Below are positions 1 to 7,213 of a DNA stretch of 33,462 bases, in pieces. The stretch lies in NCBI GenBank assembly GCA_020048405.1, contig JAIFMP010000055.1:1-33462 (forward strand), read 5' to 3'. The notes under the pieces are model-generated. The model was not told the DNA's origin. It made no database searches and saw only the letters and a program-made list of their open reading frames with translations. The position numbers and the translations under genes were made by a program. How positions within the stretch are numbered: position 1 is the first letter of the stretch; the number at the start of each line of letters is the position of its first letter. Source of the DNA: Hydrogenophaga sp. Its GTDB lineage: Bacteria > Pseudomonadota > Gammaproteobacteria > Burkholderiales > Burkholderiaceae_C.

Positions 1-40
1 CGGGTTGGAGTTGCTGGTAACTGCGGGGGGTGATAGGCAT
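1..40 (-). CDS. Possible 5' end of a hypothetical gene, cut by the window edge
   Basis: On the minus strand an ATG at 40 follows an AAGG-containing stretch with suitable spacing. It opens 13 codons (MPITPRSYQQLQP) that run off the window. It lies downstream of, and in the same direction as, the PPIase gene. Thirteen codons are too few to name a product. The competing reading is a plus-strand frame open from base 2 to a stop at 104-106, which would be the 3' end of a convergent gene. I favour the minus-strand reading because of the ribosome-binding-like sequence and co-orientation, but weakly. Confidence 0.3.
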   Translation of the reverse strand, partial: MPITPRSYQQLQP

Positions 41-94
41 CTGCTGACCTTACGAGGTTTGCAGGTGTTGCACTTCACTTTTGAATCCGCCGCC

Positions 95-1012
95 TCAATA
101 AATTGAAAAAGTCTTTGCCTGTTCACGGATGGCGGATTTATTTATTTTTACTTCGTAACGCTGGAATAAATCTGTCAGCACCCGCTCGCGCTGGGTTTCG
201 CGACAATATTCCAATGCACGCCTAGGGGCTTGAACGCGCACCTCTTCCCAAGAGGGATTTCGTGTATTTCGTTTTGCCTGCACCTTGATCAAGTACCAAT
301 AGTCTCCGTCACGTAATGGGCCCAAGACCTCACCAGGCTCCGCTGCCATGAGGGCCTTTATTAACGGCTGTTGCCCTTGGAGCAACATCCACCCTAGATC
401 ACCTTGCCCAAGGTCTGGGAATGCTTTTTGGGCTCTGGCCAAGAGTGCTTCAAAACGGGCGTATCCACCAGAAACCGCTTGCATTTGCAAGGCCAGCCAT
501 GCCTCAGTTGTGAAGTTATCGATCATGGCGTTGGCTGGCATGATGATTCTTTCGAGCTGTACCTGGGCGGGTATTGCATATGCCTGAGGATTCTCATCAA
601 AGAACCGGCGAGTTTCTTTGTCAGAGTCAGGCGCCTTACAAACCCCCGCTATTTTTCGGTAAACAGCCAGTGCATACACATTGTCCAAAGGACTTTGGGG
701 CTGCCCATCGGAAGACTTGTTTAATACATTCAGTCTCTCACCTTCTACTACCAAGGCCCGGGTCATTGCGAGTTCTTCAGCCACCGCCATTAAGCCGGTT
801 TGACTCTTCAACAGCGGAAGCATGTCGTTTCTGCTTTTTCCAAACGCGAGCAAATCAGTAAAATTGAAGGATTGCCCACCCTTTAATGTAACAATCGTTT
901 GGCTGGTCTGTGACGGTTGTGGTTCATTGGCAGCGCTTGCCGTGCTTTGTTGTGCTGTTGCACTCAGTGCCAAACCCAAACTTGCAATCAAAATAGTTAT
1001 TCGCTTGATCAT
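95..1012 (-). CDS. Periplasmic peptidylprolyl isomerase, PpiC/SurA (parvulin) type
   Basis: This 305-residue protein begins with a classical signal peptide (MIKRITILIASLGLALSATA, cut near AQQS), so it should act in the periplasm, probably helping exported proteins fold. Residues about 145-245 match the rotamase core of the parvulin family: a start resembling QVQLERIIMP, a central GDLGWM motif, and the EPGEVLGPLRDGDYWYLIKV end block. The flanking N-terminal helices resemble the chaperone part of SurA-like proteins. Two Cys flank the core (GVCKAP and EYCRET) and could form a disulfide. It lies 45 bp downstream of the VCBS-like lipoprotein gene and is probably co-transcribed with it. The family call is firm; a dedicated client is only inferred. 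Confidence 0.8.
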   Translation of the reverse strand: MIKRITILIASLGLALSATAQQSTASAANEPQPSQTSQTIVTLKGGQSFNFTDLLAFGKSRNDMLPLLKSQTGLMAVAEELAMTRALVVEGERLNVLNKSSDGQPQSPLDNVYALAVYRKIAGVCKAPDSDKETRRFFDENPQAYAIPAQVQLERIIMPANAMIDNFTTEAWLALQMQAVSGGYARFEALLARAQKAFPDLGQGDLGWMLLQGQQPLIKALMAAEPGEVLGPLRDGDYWYLIKVQAKRNTRNPSWEEVRVQAPRRALEYCRETQRERVLTDLFQRYEVKINKSAIREQAKTFSIY

Positions 1013-1057
1013 TTTTTCATTTATATTGGATATTTAACTCAACATCAATTTTAACAC

Positions 1058-2125
1058 TTACTCGAAGAATGGACCCCAAAGAATTTCAGACTGTGGCCCT
1101 GTAGAGTTCATTACGAGAATGTCCTTATGCCCATCTTTGTCTATATCCAACACCTGTAGATTGGTTGCGAAGCCTGATACTTTTCTTTGAGACTCAGCAA
1201 TGACTTTGCCAGTGTCATCGTATTTGTGGATCAGTAGGCGGCTGTTTTCGCCCCAAGCGACCGTGTCGTCTTGAAGAATACCAATAGAGACTGCGCCGTG
1301 GTTGGTGAAGTTCAGTGACTGCCATTCGGCCGTGGCAGTGTCGTAGCGTGCCACCTTGCCCCCCAACTCGAGGGCTACATACCAATATCGACCTGATGGC
1401 GTTGACTGAATATGCCTGGGGACGTTGTCAAAAGTCTTCAATAATTGTGGCTTGTGCTTGACGATGTCGCCCCAGGTTTTTGGTAGCGGCAAAGACAGGG
1501 CTTTTCGATCGTGCAGGCAGGATGTGAGCAATTGCTTTTCTACATTTGCGGGCCCTGACGCGACTGAAATGTGCCAAGGCGTGTTGCACCAAGTTTGTTT
1601 TTCGACTTTTGGCTGCTGTTTTTCGGACCAATGCACCCATGCAATCTCTGTCCCGCGGTATGGTGTGGCCAACATTAGCCATCCACCTTGTTGATCGGGC
1701 GTGACAAATACATCGCGCGGGGCAAAGCCAACGTATATTTGCTGAATCAGTTTCAGCTTACCTTCTGCGCTGACACTGAATACATCCAAGCTTTGAGAGG
1801 CCTCTACCGCCGCAACCACATGGGTACGATCCAGCCAGCGCGCACTGTCTGGATGATATGCAACGGTGACGCTATCGGTCAGCACCGCTTTTCTGCCTTC
1901 AATTTTGTACAGCACAACTTTGCTTTGCTCGTGCTCAACGGCAATCCACTGGCAAGCGGAGTCTTGACAGTTTATTTCCCCTCCCCATGCATCTGGCGAA
2001 GGGAGTTGGGTTGCATTCTGGACTCTGGTTTCTTCGACCCGAGGCTGCTGTACTGTGGATTGGCAACCCGCTGTCACAAATGCCATCAGAACAGACGATA
2101 TAAAGAAGCGCACCGTATAACTCAT
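1058..2125 (-). CDS. Lipoprotein with VCBS/FG-GAP-like propeller features, function unknown
   Basis: I place the start at ATG 2125, because the frame further upstream runs through the terminator hairpin at 2147-2174. From this start a 355-residue protein begins with a lipoprotein signal peptide and lipobox VTAGC (lipid Cys 21). The body has repeated short beta-strand blocks with aromatic/Gly turns, as in a beta-propeller, such as HVVAAVEAS and GRYWYVALELGGKVARYDT. The C-terminus carries a DxDxDG calcium-loop motif (VLDIDKDGHKDILVMNS) typical of FG-GAP/VCBS repeats. A surface or periplasmic protein-binding role is plausible but unproven. It sits between the secreted protein gene (upstream, past a terminator) and the PPIase gene. 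Confidence 0.65.
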   Translation of the reverse strand: MSYTVRFFISSVLMAFVTAGCQSTVQQPRVEETRVQNATQLPSPDAWGGEINCQDSACQWIAVEHEQSKVVLYKIEGRKAVLTDSVTVAYHPDSARWLDRTHVVAAVEASQSLDVFSVSAEGKLKLIQQIYVGFAPRDVFVTPDQQGGWLMLATPYRGTEIAWVHWSEKQQPKVEKQTWCNTPWHISVASGPANVEKQLLTSCLHDRKALSLPLPKTWGDIVKHKPQLLKTFDNVPRHIQSTPSGRYWYVALELGGKVARYDTATAEWQSLNFTNHGAVSIGILQDDTVAWGENSRLLIHKYDDTGKVIAESQRKVSGFATNLQVLDIDKDGHKDILVMNSTGPQSEILWGPFFE

Positions 2126-2144
2126 TGTCAACCTAACCACGCAT

Positions 2145-2198
2145 AAAAAAAGAGGCGCATATGCGCCTCTTTTTGAAGCAAGCGCAGTTTGCGCTTGC
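2145..2198 (-). terminator. Tandem-hairpin intrinsic terminator
   Basis: Two perfect inverted repeats follow the stop of the secreted protein gene. The nearer one (2178-2198) has 9-bp arms GCAAGCGCA/TGCGCTTGC with a 3-nt loop. The second (2147-2174) is a 28-bp perfect palindrome with core GAGGCGCATATGCGCCTC. In minus-strand transcription it is followed by a seven-U tract (2151-2145). The A-run on the other side could let it act in both directions. Confidence 0.85.
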
Positions 2199-2213
2199 CA
2201 TAATACAACCAAA

Positions 2214-3140
2214 TTACAGACCTGATTTGGTGTGTGGGTTCAGGATGGACTGTACAGCACCGAATGCAGGAGCACTGATCACGCTGAAGCTGAACACAGA
2301 ACCAGCAGCAGTGGTGTTGGTGGTGAGCTCGCTTGTCAGGCTGGGAACAGACCACTCAATGAAACCGTCTTTATGAGCAGCTTCGCGACCAACGATTGTC
2401 TCGGGATCCACAAAGTCCAACTCTTTGCGGGTCAGCGTGAAGTTGACAGACTTGCGGTCTTGAGCGTCGTTCAACATGTCCACGGTGTAGGTCTTGGCAT
2501 GGTTACCAGTAGACCACACAGCAATTCGTGTGTCATCGCCACTGTTCACAGTACCGTCGATGTAATAACGCAGGAACATCTTGGTAGATGGGCCAGTCTG
2601 AGCAGCACCAGCAACTGCTGTGATGTCTGTTGCGCCGATGTTGTTCATCGAAACGCCAGCAGTGATGGTCAGAGGACCATCGATCACAGGCACATAAGCC
2701 ACGTCTTTTGCGCTCAGGTTGTATTCAAACGCGTGACCAGCAATCACTTGCAGGCTGGTTGCTGCAGCAAACTTTTCAGCCGTGCACTTTGTTGTCAAAG
2801 TAGTACCAGTGGAATTTGTTGCAGTTGCAGCAAACACGAGGTAACCGCGCTGGTTGGACAAGCCCAAGCCGGAATTAGACGACCAAACGAAACCATGGTA
2901 GTCAGAAGCAGTCATCTCAAAGCACTTGTCGGTGACGTGCGTTGAGTCTTGGTCGAAGAACGTCCAGTGAACAGCTACCGCCGCATTGGAAACAACACCA
3001 ACTGCAGTAGACACATTGCCACCGTCGTGAATGACGTTAGGCACCACAAAACCGTTGGAGAACGTACCCATGGTGTAGGCATGTGACACACCGGTGGTCA
3101 GTGCAGCAGCGGCGGCGACCGCAATAGCGAGTTTTTTCAT
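2214..3140 (-). CDS. Secreted protein of unknown family
   Basis: This is a 308-residue protein with a strong Sec signal peptide (MKKLAIAVAAAAALTTGVSHA, predicted cut before YTMG). The ATG at 3140 has a GAGGA ribosome binding site about 8 nt upstream. The mature part is rich in Thr, Ser, Ala and Val with alternating beta-strand patterns, has no transmembrane segment, and has two Cys (in DKCFEM and TKCTAE) that could form one disulfide. No catalytic motif is visible and I do not recognise the family. A strong ribosome binding site, a leader of about 190 bp and a double terminator suggest a separately and highly expressed gene. Its place just downstream of a T2SS operon makes it a candidate T2SS substrate or surface-layer-like protein; that is inference. 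Confidence 0.75.
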   Translation of the reverse strand: MKKLAIAVAAAAALTTGVSHAYTMGTFSNGFVVPNVIHDGGNVSTAVGVVSNAAVAVHWTFFDQDSTHVTDKCFEMTASDYHGFVWSSNSGLGLSNQRGYLVFAATATNSTGTTLTTKCTAEKFAAATSLQVIAGHAFEYNLSAKDVAYVPVIDGPLTITAGVSMNNIGATDITAVAGAAQTGPSTKMFLRYYIDGTVNSGDDTRIAVWSTGNHAKTYTVDMLNDAQDRKSVNFTLTRKELDFVDPETIVGREAAHKDGFIEWSVPSLTSELTTNTTAAGSVFSFSVISAPAFGAVQSILNPHTKSGL

Positions 3141-3165
3141 TTACAAATCCTCAGGTTAATGAATA

Positions 3166-3190
3166 GGAAATTTCCCGATCCTTGCGGATC
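3166..3190 (-). promoter_or_regulatory. Leader hairpin and palindrome upstream of the secreted protein gene
   Basis: In minus-strand RNA the segment 3190-3177 reads GATCC-GCAA-GGATC, a 5-bp stem capped by a GNRA tetraloop. Immediately downstream is the 10-bp palindrome GGAAATTTCC (3166-3175). Both lie 25-50 nt before the start codon, just upstream of the ribosome binding site. They could stabilise the mRNA or bind a regulator. The 3141-3329 gap otherwise shows no clear promoter hexamers. Confidence 0.35.
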
Positions 3191-3329
3191 TTAACCCAAC
3201 CGCGCGGCACCCACCGTCGGTAGTAACTGGGCTGGCGTCATGATAACTTGATTTCGGGCATGGGTTGGGAAGTTGGTAGTCAAGGTAGCCTTAAGCGTGA
3301 CAGATGTTGCAAGCAGGCAACAGGAGTGG

Positions 3330-3809
3330 CTAGGGCTTATCAAAAACAGAGTTGCGCGCCAGCACGTGGTACCAGACGCCGTTTGTTTTGCGCCACCGAT
3401 CTGCAACGATGGAAACCTGATTTTTCAGCCGCACTTGTGGAAGGCTGAACTTGACTTCGACGTTGAGGACGGCTTGGTCACCATCCAGGCTTTTGATGCC
3501 CTTGACCTCAGCAGACTGGTAGGCGATGCCACCCCGCTTTAGGTAGGCCTGCAGCGTCCAGCGGGGGTCGAGGGAAACGTCTTCCAAGGGCCAAGTAGTG
3601 ATGAGATCGTTGGCTAGGGTCGCCGCCCAGTATGCGCGCGCGCGATCCAACACGGCGCTTTGGTCGTCTTTGGGTTCGGCGCTGGATGCGCAAGCCGCCA
3701 AGGTTGGCACCAGCGCCGAGGGAAGCAACCACACCAACAGGCTGCGGCGTGCCAGTGCAGGCGGCACTGAGGCTGAGCTAATTGAGCGATGTTCGGTTTG
3801 TATGTTCAT
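3330..3809 (-). CDS. Small lipoprotein at the end of the T2SS operon
   Basis: I use ATG 3809; a TTG three codons upstream is the alternative. The 159-residue product carries a twin-Arg-like ARRSLLVWLLP stretch, a hydrophobic segment and a lipobox-like LAAC about 40 residues in, so it is probably a lipoprotein. The remainder reads as a small alpha/beta domain. A helix around residues 52-70 (LDRARAYWAATLANDLITTW) is followed by strands ending WYHVLARNSVFDKP, reminiscent of NTF2/SnoaL-like folds. It begins 29 bp after gspD and is co-directional, so it is likely the last gene of the operon. A role as secretin pilot or assembly factor is possible, although this secretin appears lipidated itself. 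Confidence 0.6.
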   Translation of the reverse strand: MNIQTEHRSISSASVPPALARRSLLVWLLPSALVPTLAACASSAEPKDDQSAVLDRARAYWAATLANDLITTWPLEDVSLDPRWTLQAYLKRGGIAYQSAEVKGIKSLDGDQAVLNVEVKFSLPQVRLKNQVSIVADRWRKTNGVWYHVLARNSVFDKP

Positions 3810-3838
3810 GATGTCCAATGAGATGTCAAACGACGGGG

Positions 3839-6187
3839 TTATTTGGCGGGCTCGTTGACGGCGCCGCTGTCTGGCAGATAGGCGCCGGACATTGGGGGAG
3901 ATTGTGTTGACAATGTTCGCATGCGCTGGCGCAACTCGCTGCCGGCGTTGCGCAGGGCGTCGTCGTCGTCAAGCGCGCGGGGGGTGAGCATGACCAGAAG
4001 CTCGGTTCGATCGCGCTGGGTGGATTGGGTTCCGAACAATGCGCCGAGGACGGGGATTTGAGATAGGCCGGGGAGGCCGCTGCTGCCTTTGGTTTCGTTT
4101 TCGCGTATGAGGCCGCCCAAGACGACGGTTTCGCCCGAGCGGACTGCGACGCGGCTTTGGATTTGGCGGGTGAGGAAACTGCGCTGGCCTGTGGCTGCGT
4201 CGATTTCGCCGACGTCGGTGACTTGCTGGGTGATGTCCATGGTGACGGTGCCGCCCGCGTTGACGGACGGGGTGACGGAGAGCATGACGCCGGTGTCTTT
4301 GTAGGTGATGGCCTCGTTGACCAAGGTGTTGGACACTGTTGTGGATGACTTGACAGGCTGCTGGCGACCGATTTGGATGGTCGCGTTGTAGTTGTCTTGC
4401 ACCAGCACTGAGGGGTTGGAGAGCACGCGGAGCATGGAGTCGTCGGCCAGGGCATTCAAGGTGGCGCGGATGACCCCTGCACGGTTGAGGATGGAGTAGG
4501 AGAAGCCGGGTTGCGCAGGGCCAATAGAACCGCTTTGCCGCATGTTGAGCAATGCCTGCCCTTCCCTGCCGCGGCTCATGGAGTTTTGCAGGTACCACTC
4601 GACGCCGTATTGGAGGTTGCCGGTGAGGCTGACTTCGACGATGCTGGCCTCGATGAGGACCTGGGAGGGGGCTTTGTCTAACTCACGCAGGGCTTGCTGG
4701 ATGCGGCGGTATTCGGGGCGGGGCGCGCGGATCATGAGCGCGTTGCGTTTTTCGTCTGCAACGACGCGGACGTTGCCTGCCAGGAGCGTGGTGGACGTCA
4801 GGGGCGCAGCGCGGGATGCCGCACTGGAGGGAGTTGTACCCGCAGCTGTGAGGCTGCCAGTGGATGCGCTGCGGTTGGCGGTGGTGGCCGCGCCCGACGA
4901 TGTGGAGCTGGCTGTTGACAATTGGCCGGGCGCGTTGCCCGCTGCCACACCCGCGCCGCTGCGGGTGCTGCCGTCTGCACCGAAAAGGCCGTTGAGCATT
5001 TCGGCGAGGTCGACGGCGGAGCCATGCTGGACGGGATAGACGAAGAGTGTTGACTCGTGGGCGTCGCTGGGGCGGTCGAGACGGCGTATCCAGCTTTCGA
5101 CTTGGGTGAGGATGTGTTGGCGAGGCGTGACGACCACGAGGGCGTTGAGCCGCTCGAGTGGGAACACCCGCACGAGCCCGGCAAGCGGATTGGCTGCAGA
5201 GCCGGCTGCCGAGCCGGAAAGGCCAGAGGCACTTTGTGCCGGTGCTGCGCTGCCGGCTGGCGAGGCTGCACCTGCTGCCTGGCCGACTACTTCACCGGCT
5301 TTGTCTGAGCCGAGGAGGAGCTGCATGGCGTCACGCACTTCGTTGACGTTGACGTATTCGAGCATGAAAACGCCGAGGGACATGCCGGAGAGGAAGTCGA
5401 CATCGAAGGCGTCTACGAGGTCGAGCCAGCCGGTGAGCTGTGATTTGCTGCCCTGGAGCACGATGAGGTTGCGAAGGGTGTCGATGTGTACGAGTGCATC
5501 CCTTGGGGCGACGGGCGCAAGGATTTTGGCCATTTCACCCGCGCCAATGTGGGCCAAGGGCGCAATGACGATGCCTGCGCCGGGCAGCTCTTTCAGGCGG
5601 GCAGCGCCAATGACGGGGCGCGCACCTGGGGTGGTGCTGCGCTTGGTGACGTGGTAGACGCCGACGGGATCTCGGATGATGACGAGGTCGTGCGGGAGCA
5701 AAGCAGTGTCGAGGATGTCGAGCACCTGGTTGCGGGGAATGGGCTGGTGGGTGCGCAGGCTGATGGGGATGTCGCTGCCAGCGTCGATGGTGTAGTTGAG
5801 TTGGAGCAGATCGCCCAGCAGGGCTTGGGCCAGTTGGCCGATGGGGGCGCTTTCGAAGTTGAGGGACACCTGGTCGCCACGGGCAAGGACGGGGTCGGGG
5901 CGGGGTGCAATGTCGGCTTTGACCATGCGGTCGGTGCCTGGATACAACCGGGTGCCGGATGGTTTTGATGGGACTGAAGTGGCCGCATTTGAAGTGGCTT
6001 TGGCCGACGTATCAGTGGTGACAAGGCTGGCTTTGTCACCACTGGTGGGGGAAGTTGCGGCTGGCTGGCTTGCCGCCATTGGCTGTGCTGGTATGGAGGT
6101 TGGGCCGGTGGGGGTGAGGGGTGCCTGTGCAGTGGCACAACCAGCGAGGACTAGCGCAAACGCGAGGGTGGAGAGACGTGGGTTCAT
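3839..6187 (-). CDS. gspD: T2SS outer membrane secretin GspD, lipoprotein form
   Basis: GspD forms the multimeric outer membrane gate of the type II secretion system. I start it at ATG 6187 (782 residues), because that gives a lipoprotein signal peptide with lipobox LAGC (Cys 17); the longer frame has no sensible N-terminus. A Thr/Pro/Ala-rich linker (about 20-95) precedes the N0 domain (about 105-185). N1-N3-like repeats follow to about 505. The secretin core follows, with the signature VLGGLIRENE to PGLSQIPVLGALFG at about 689-719 and the LLVMLTPR end strand. Low-complexity Ala/Ser/Gly inserts interrupt the N-domains at about 303-334 and 404-465. Lipidated secretins occur in Xanthomonas XpsD and Pseudomonas HxcQ. 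It lies 40 bp after gspN. Confidence 0.93.
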   Translation of the reverse strand: MNPRLSTLAFALVLAGCATAQAPLTPTGPTSIPAQPMAASQPAATSPTSGDKASLVTTDTSAKATSNAATSVPSKPSGTRLYPGTDRMVKADIAPRPDPVLARGDQVSLNFESAPIGQLAQALLGDLLQLNYTIDAGSDIPISLRTHQPIPRNQVLDILDTALLPHDLVIIRDPVGVYHVTKRSTTPGARPVIGAARLKELPGAGIVIAPLAHIGAGEMAKILAPVAPRDALVHIDTLRNLIVLQGSKSQLTGWLDLVDAFDVDFLSGMSLGVFMLEYVNVNEVRDAMQLLLGSDKAGEVVGQAAGAASPAGSAAPAQSASGLSGSAAGSAANPLAGLVRVFPLERLNALVVVTPRQHILTQVESWIRRLDRPSDAHESTLFVYPVQHGSAVDLAEMLNGLFGADGSTRSGAGVAAGNAPGQLSTASSTSSGAATTANRSASTGSLTAAGTTPSSAASRAAPLTSTTLLAGNVRVVADEKRNALMIRAPRPEYRRIQQALRELDKAPSQVLIEASIVEVSLTGNLQYGVEWYLQNSMSRGREGQALLNMRQSGSIGPAQPGFSYSILNRAGVIRATLNALADDSMLRVLSNPSVLVQDNYNATIQIGRQQPVKSSTTVSNTLVNEAITYKDTGVMLSVTPSVNAGGTVTMDITQQVTDVGEIDAATGQRSFLTRQIQSRVAVRSGETVVLGGLIRENETKGSSGLPGLSQIPVLGALFGTQSTQRDRTELLVMLTPRALDDDDALRNAGSELRQRMRTLSTQSPPMSGAYLPDSGAVNEPAK

Positions 6188-6227
6188 GTGGTTTGGCCGG
6201 AAAATTTGCAGCACCGGATGTGGGTGG

Positions 6228-6674
6228 TTAACGCTTGGGCACGGATTGCAGCGCACGGGTGGCGCGCTGCCCTTCTGCGGTGACAAAGCTGGCCTGACGG
6301 CCGTCGAACGACTCGAGACGCCAGGGCTGGGTCTGGCTGCTGTATTTGACGAGGCGGCCATCGGGGCCACGCAACAATGCAATTTGCTGGGGCCCGCTTT
6401 GCAGGACGGCCAACAGGCTGGATTTGTTGATTTCATCGACGACGCGGTCGTCTTGCTTTTTGATGACGGGCGGACGGCGAGTTGCCCAGAGTAAGGGGCG
6501 CTCCACTGCAGCGGAGATGGAGGCGCCGACACCGGCCGGGAGGGGCTGGACGGGGTCTACAGCAGGGAGTTTGGTTGGGGGGGGGACCCAAAGGGCGTGG
6601 TCGCGAAACCACCAGTATTGGCCGTAGCCAATGCATGCCGCCAAGACCAGTGCCGTGAATGCCCAAAATTTCAT
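6228..6674 (-). CDS. gspN: T2SS protein N (XpsN-like, GspC-position protein)
   Basis: This 148-residue inner membrane protein has one N-terminal transmembrane segment (residues 3-22) and a short periplasmic part. A Pro-rich linker leads to a small beta domain (about 65-145, including LLAVLQSGPQQIALLRGPDG and WRLESFDGRQASFV) like the homology region of GspC/GspN proteins. There is no PDZ or coiled-coil end. Its place between gspM and gspD matches the Xanthomonas xps order, where XpsN takes the role of GspC in linking the inner membrane platform to the secretin. It is shorter than XpsN as I remember it. Its ATG overlaps the gspM stop by 4 bp, a sign of translational coupling. Confidence 0.75.
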   Translation of the reverse strand: MKFWAFTALVLAACIGYGQYWWFRDHALWVPPPTKLPAVDPVQPLPAGVGASISAAVERPLLWATRRPPVIKKQDDRVVDEINKSSLLAVLQSGPQQIALLRGPDGRLVKYSSQTQPWRLESFDGRQASFVTAEGQRATRALQSVPKR

Positions 6675-7213
6675 GGCGCGGTGCCTTTGTTCAAGGGGGC
6701 ATCGATTTGCAGCACGAGCCTGATGGTTTGCGGCTCGGCGGGGCCATCGCGGCCTTCACGGAGCATTGACACTGATTGGACCCAGAAGGCGGGGCGGTGC
6801 TGCTGTATGGATTGCAATGCCCTGAGCGCAGACGGCCAAGACCCGGTGAGGGTGGCACTGATGCGAATACGGGGCATGGAGGGCGAGGCGTCGGGCTCGG
6901 CTGCCTGCAATGCTACGGTGGTGAGACCAGCACCATCGATGAGCTGGCGCAGGCGCTGTTGTACTTCTGTTTGGACGCTGGCGCCTGAGGGATGCAACCA
7001 GGGTTCCACGTTCTGAGTGGCCTGCTGCAGGTTGCCTTGGATGCTGGGCCCAGCCTCGATGATTCCGGCCAAACGCTCGATGCGCGGCTCTAGGATTACC
7101 AAGGCACGCTGGTAGCGTTCGTTGAAGTGAATGGCCAAGGCTGAAGTTGCTGCGATACAGCAGGCCAGAACCAGAAAAGGAATTAGCAGGGCACGGCGCG
7201 TCCAAGCGTTCAT
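6671..7213 (-). CDS. gspM: T2SS inner membrane platform protein GspM
   Basis: The 180-residue protein has an N-terminal transmembrane helix (about 8-28), a helical/coiled-coil stretch (about 30-75) and a C-terminal ferredoxin-like domain of the PilO/GspMb kind, with strand patterns around IRISATLTGSWPSALRALQSI and IRLVLQIDAPL. GspM pairs with GspL in the inner membrane and helps anchor the ATPase. The start ATG overlaps the gspL stop by 4 bp and its stop overlaps gspN by 4 bp. Sequence conservation in this family is low, so the call leans on position and topology. Confidence 0.82.
   Translation of the reverse strand: MNAWTRRALLIPFLVLACCIAATSALAIHFNERYQRALVILEPRIERLAGIIEAGPSIQGNLQQATQNVEPWLHPSGASVQTEVQQRLRQLIDGAGLTTVALQAAEPDASPSMPRIRISATLTGSWPSALRALQSIQQHRPAFWVQSVSMLREGRDGPAEPQTIRLVLQIDAPLNKGTAP

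Noticed and set aside
2-106. Plus-strand 3' end of a gene entering from the left edge
   Set aside because: A 34-codon open stretch is expected by chance, and the minus-strand ATG with a ribosome-binding-like site explains the region at least as well.
3191-3241. A 16-residue leader-peptide frame upstream of the secreted protein gene
   Set aside because: No ribosome binding site and no run of regulatory codons; likely chance.
3200-3305. Stretches resembling the c-di-GMP (GEMM-I) riboswitch core on the minus strand (TCACGC, GACGCC and TACCGACGG pieces in order)
   Set aside because: The conserved core letters do not match fully, and I could not draw the required paired stems with a GNRA loop and receptor. 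A covariance-model search would settle it.
3306-3321. Hairpin GTTGC/GCAAC after the small lipoprotein gene as operon terminator
   Set aside because: Only a 5-bp stem with no U tract; too weak to call.
6188-6532. 115 extra N-terminal codons for GspD in the longest frame
   Set aside because: They overlap gspN, show no domain, and would bury the lipoprotein signal peptide that begins at 6187.
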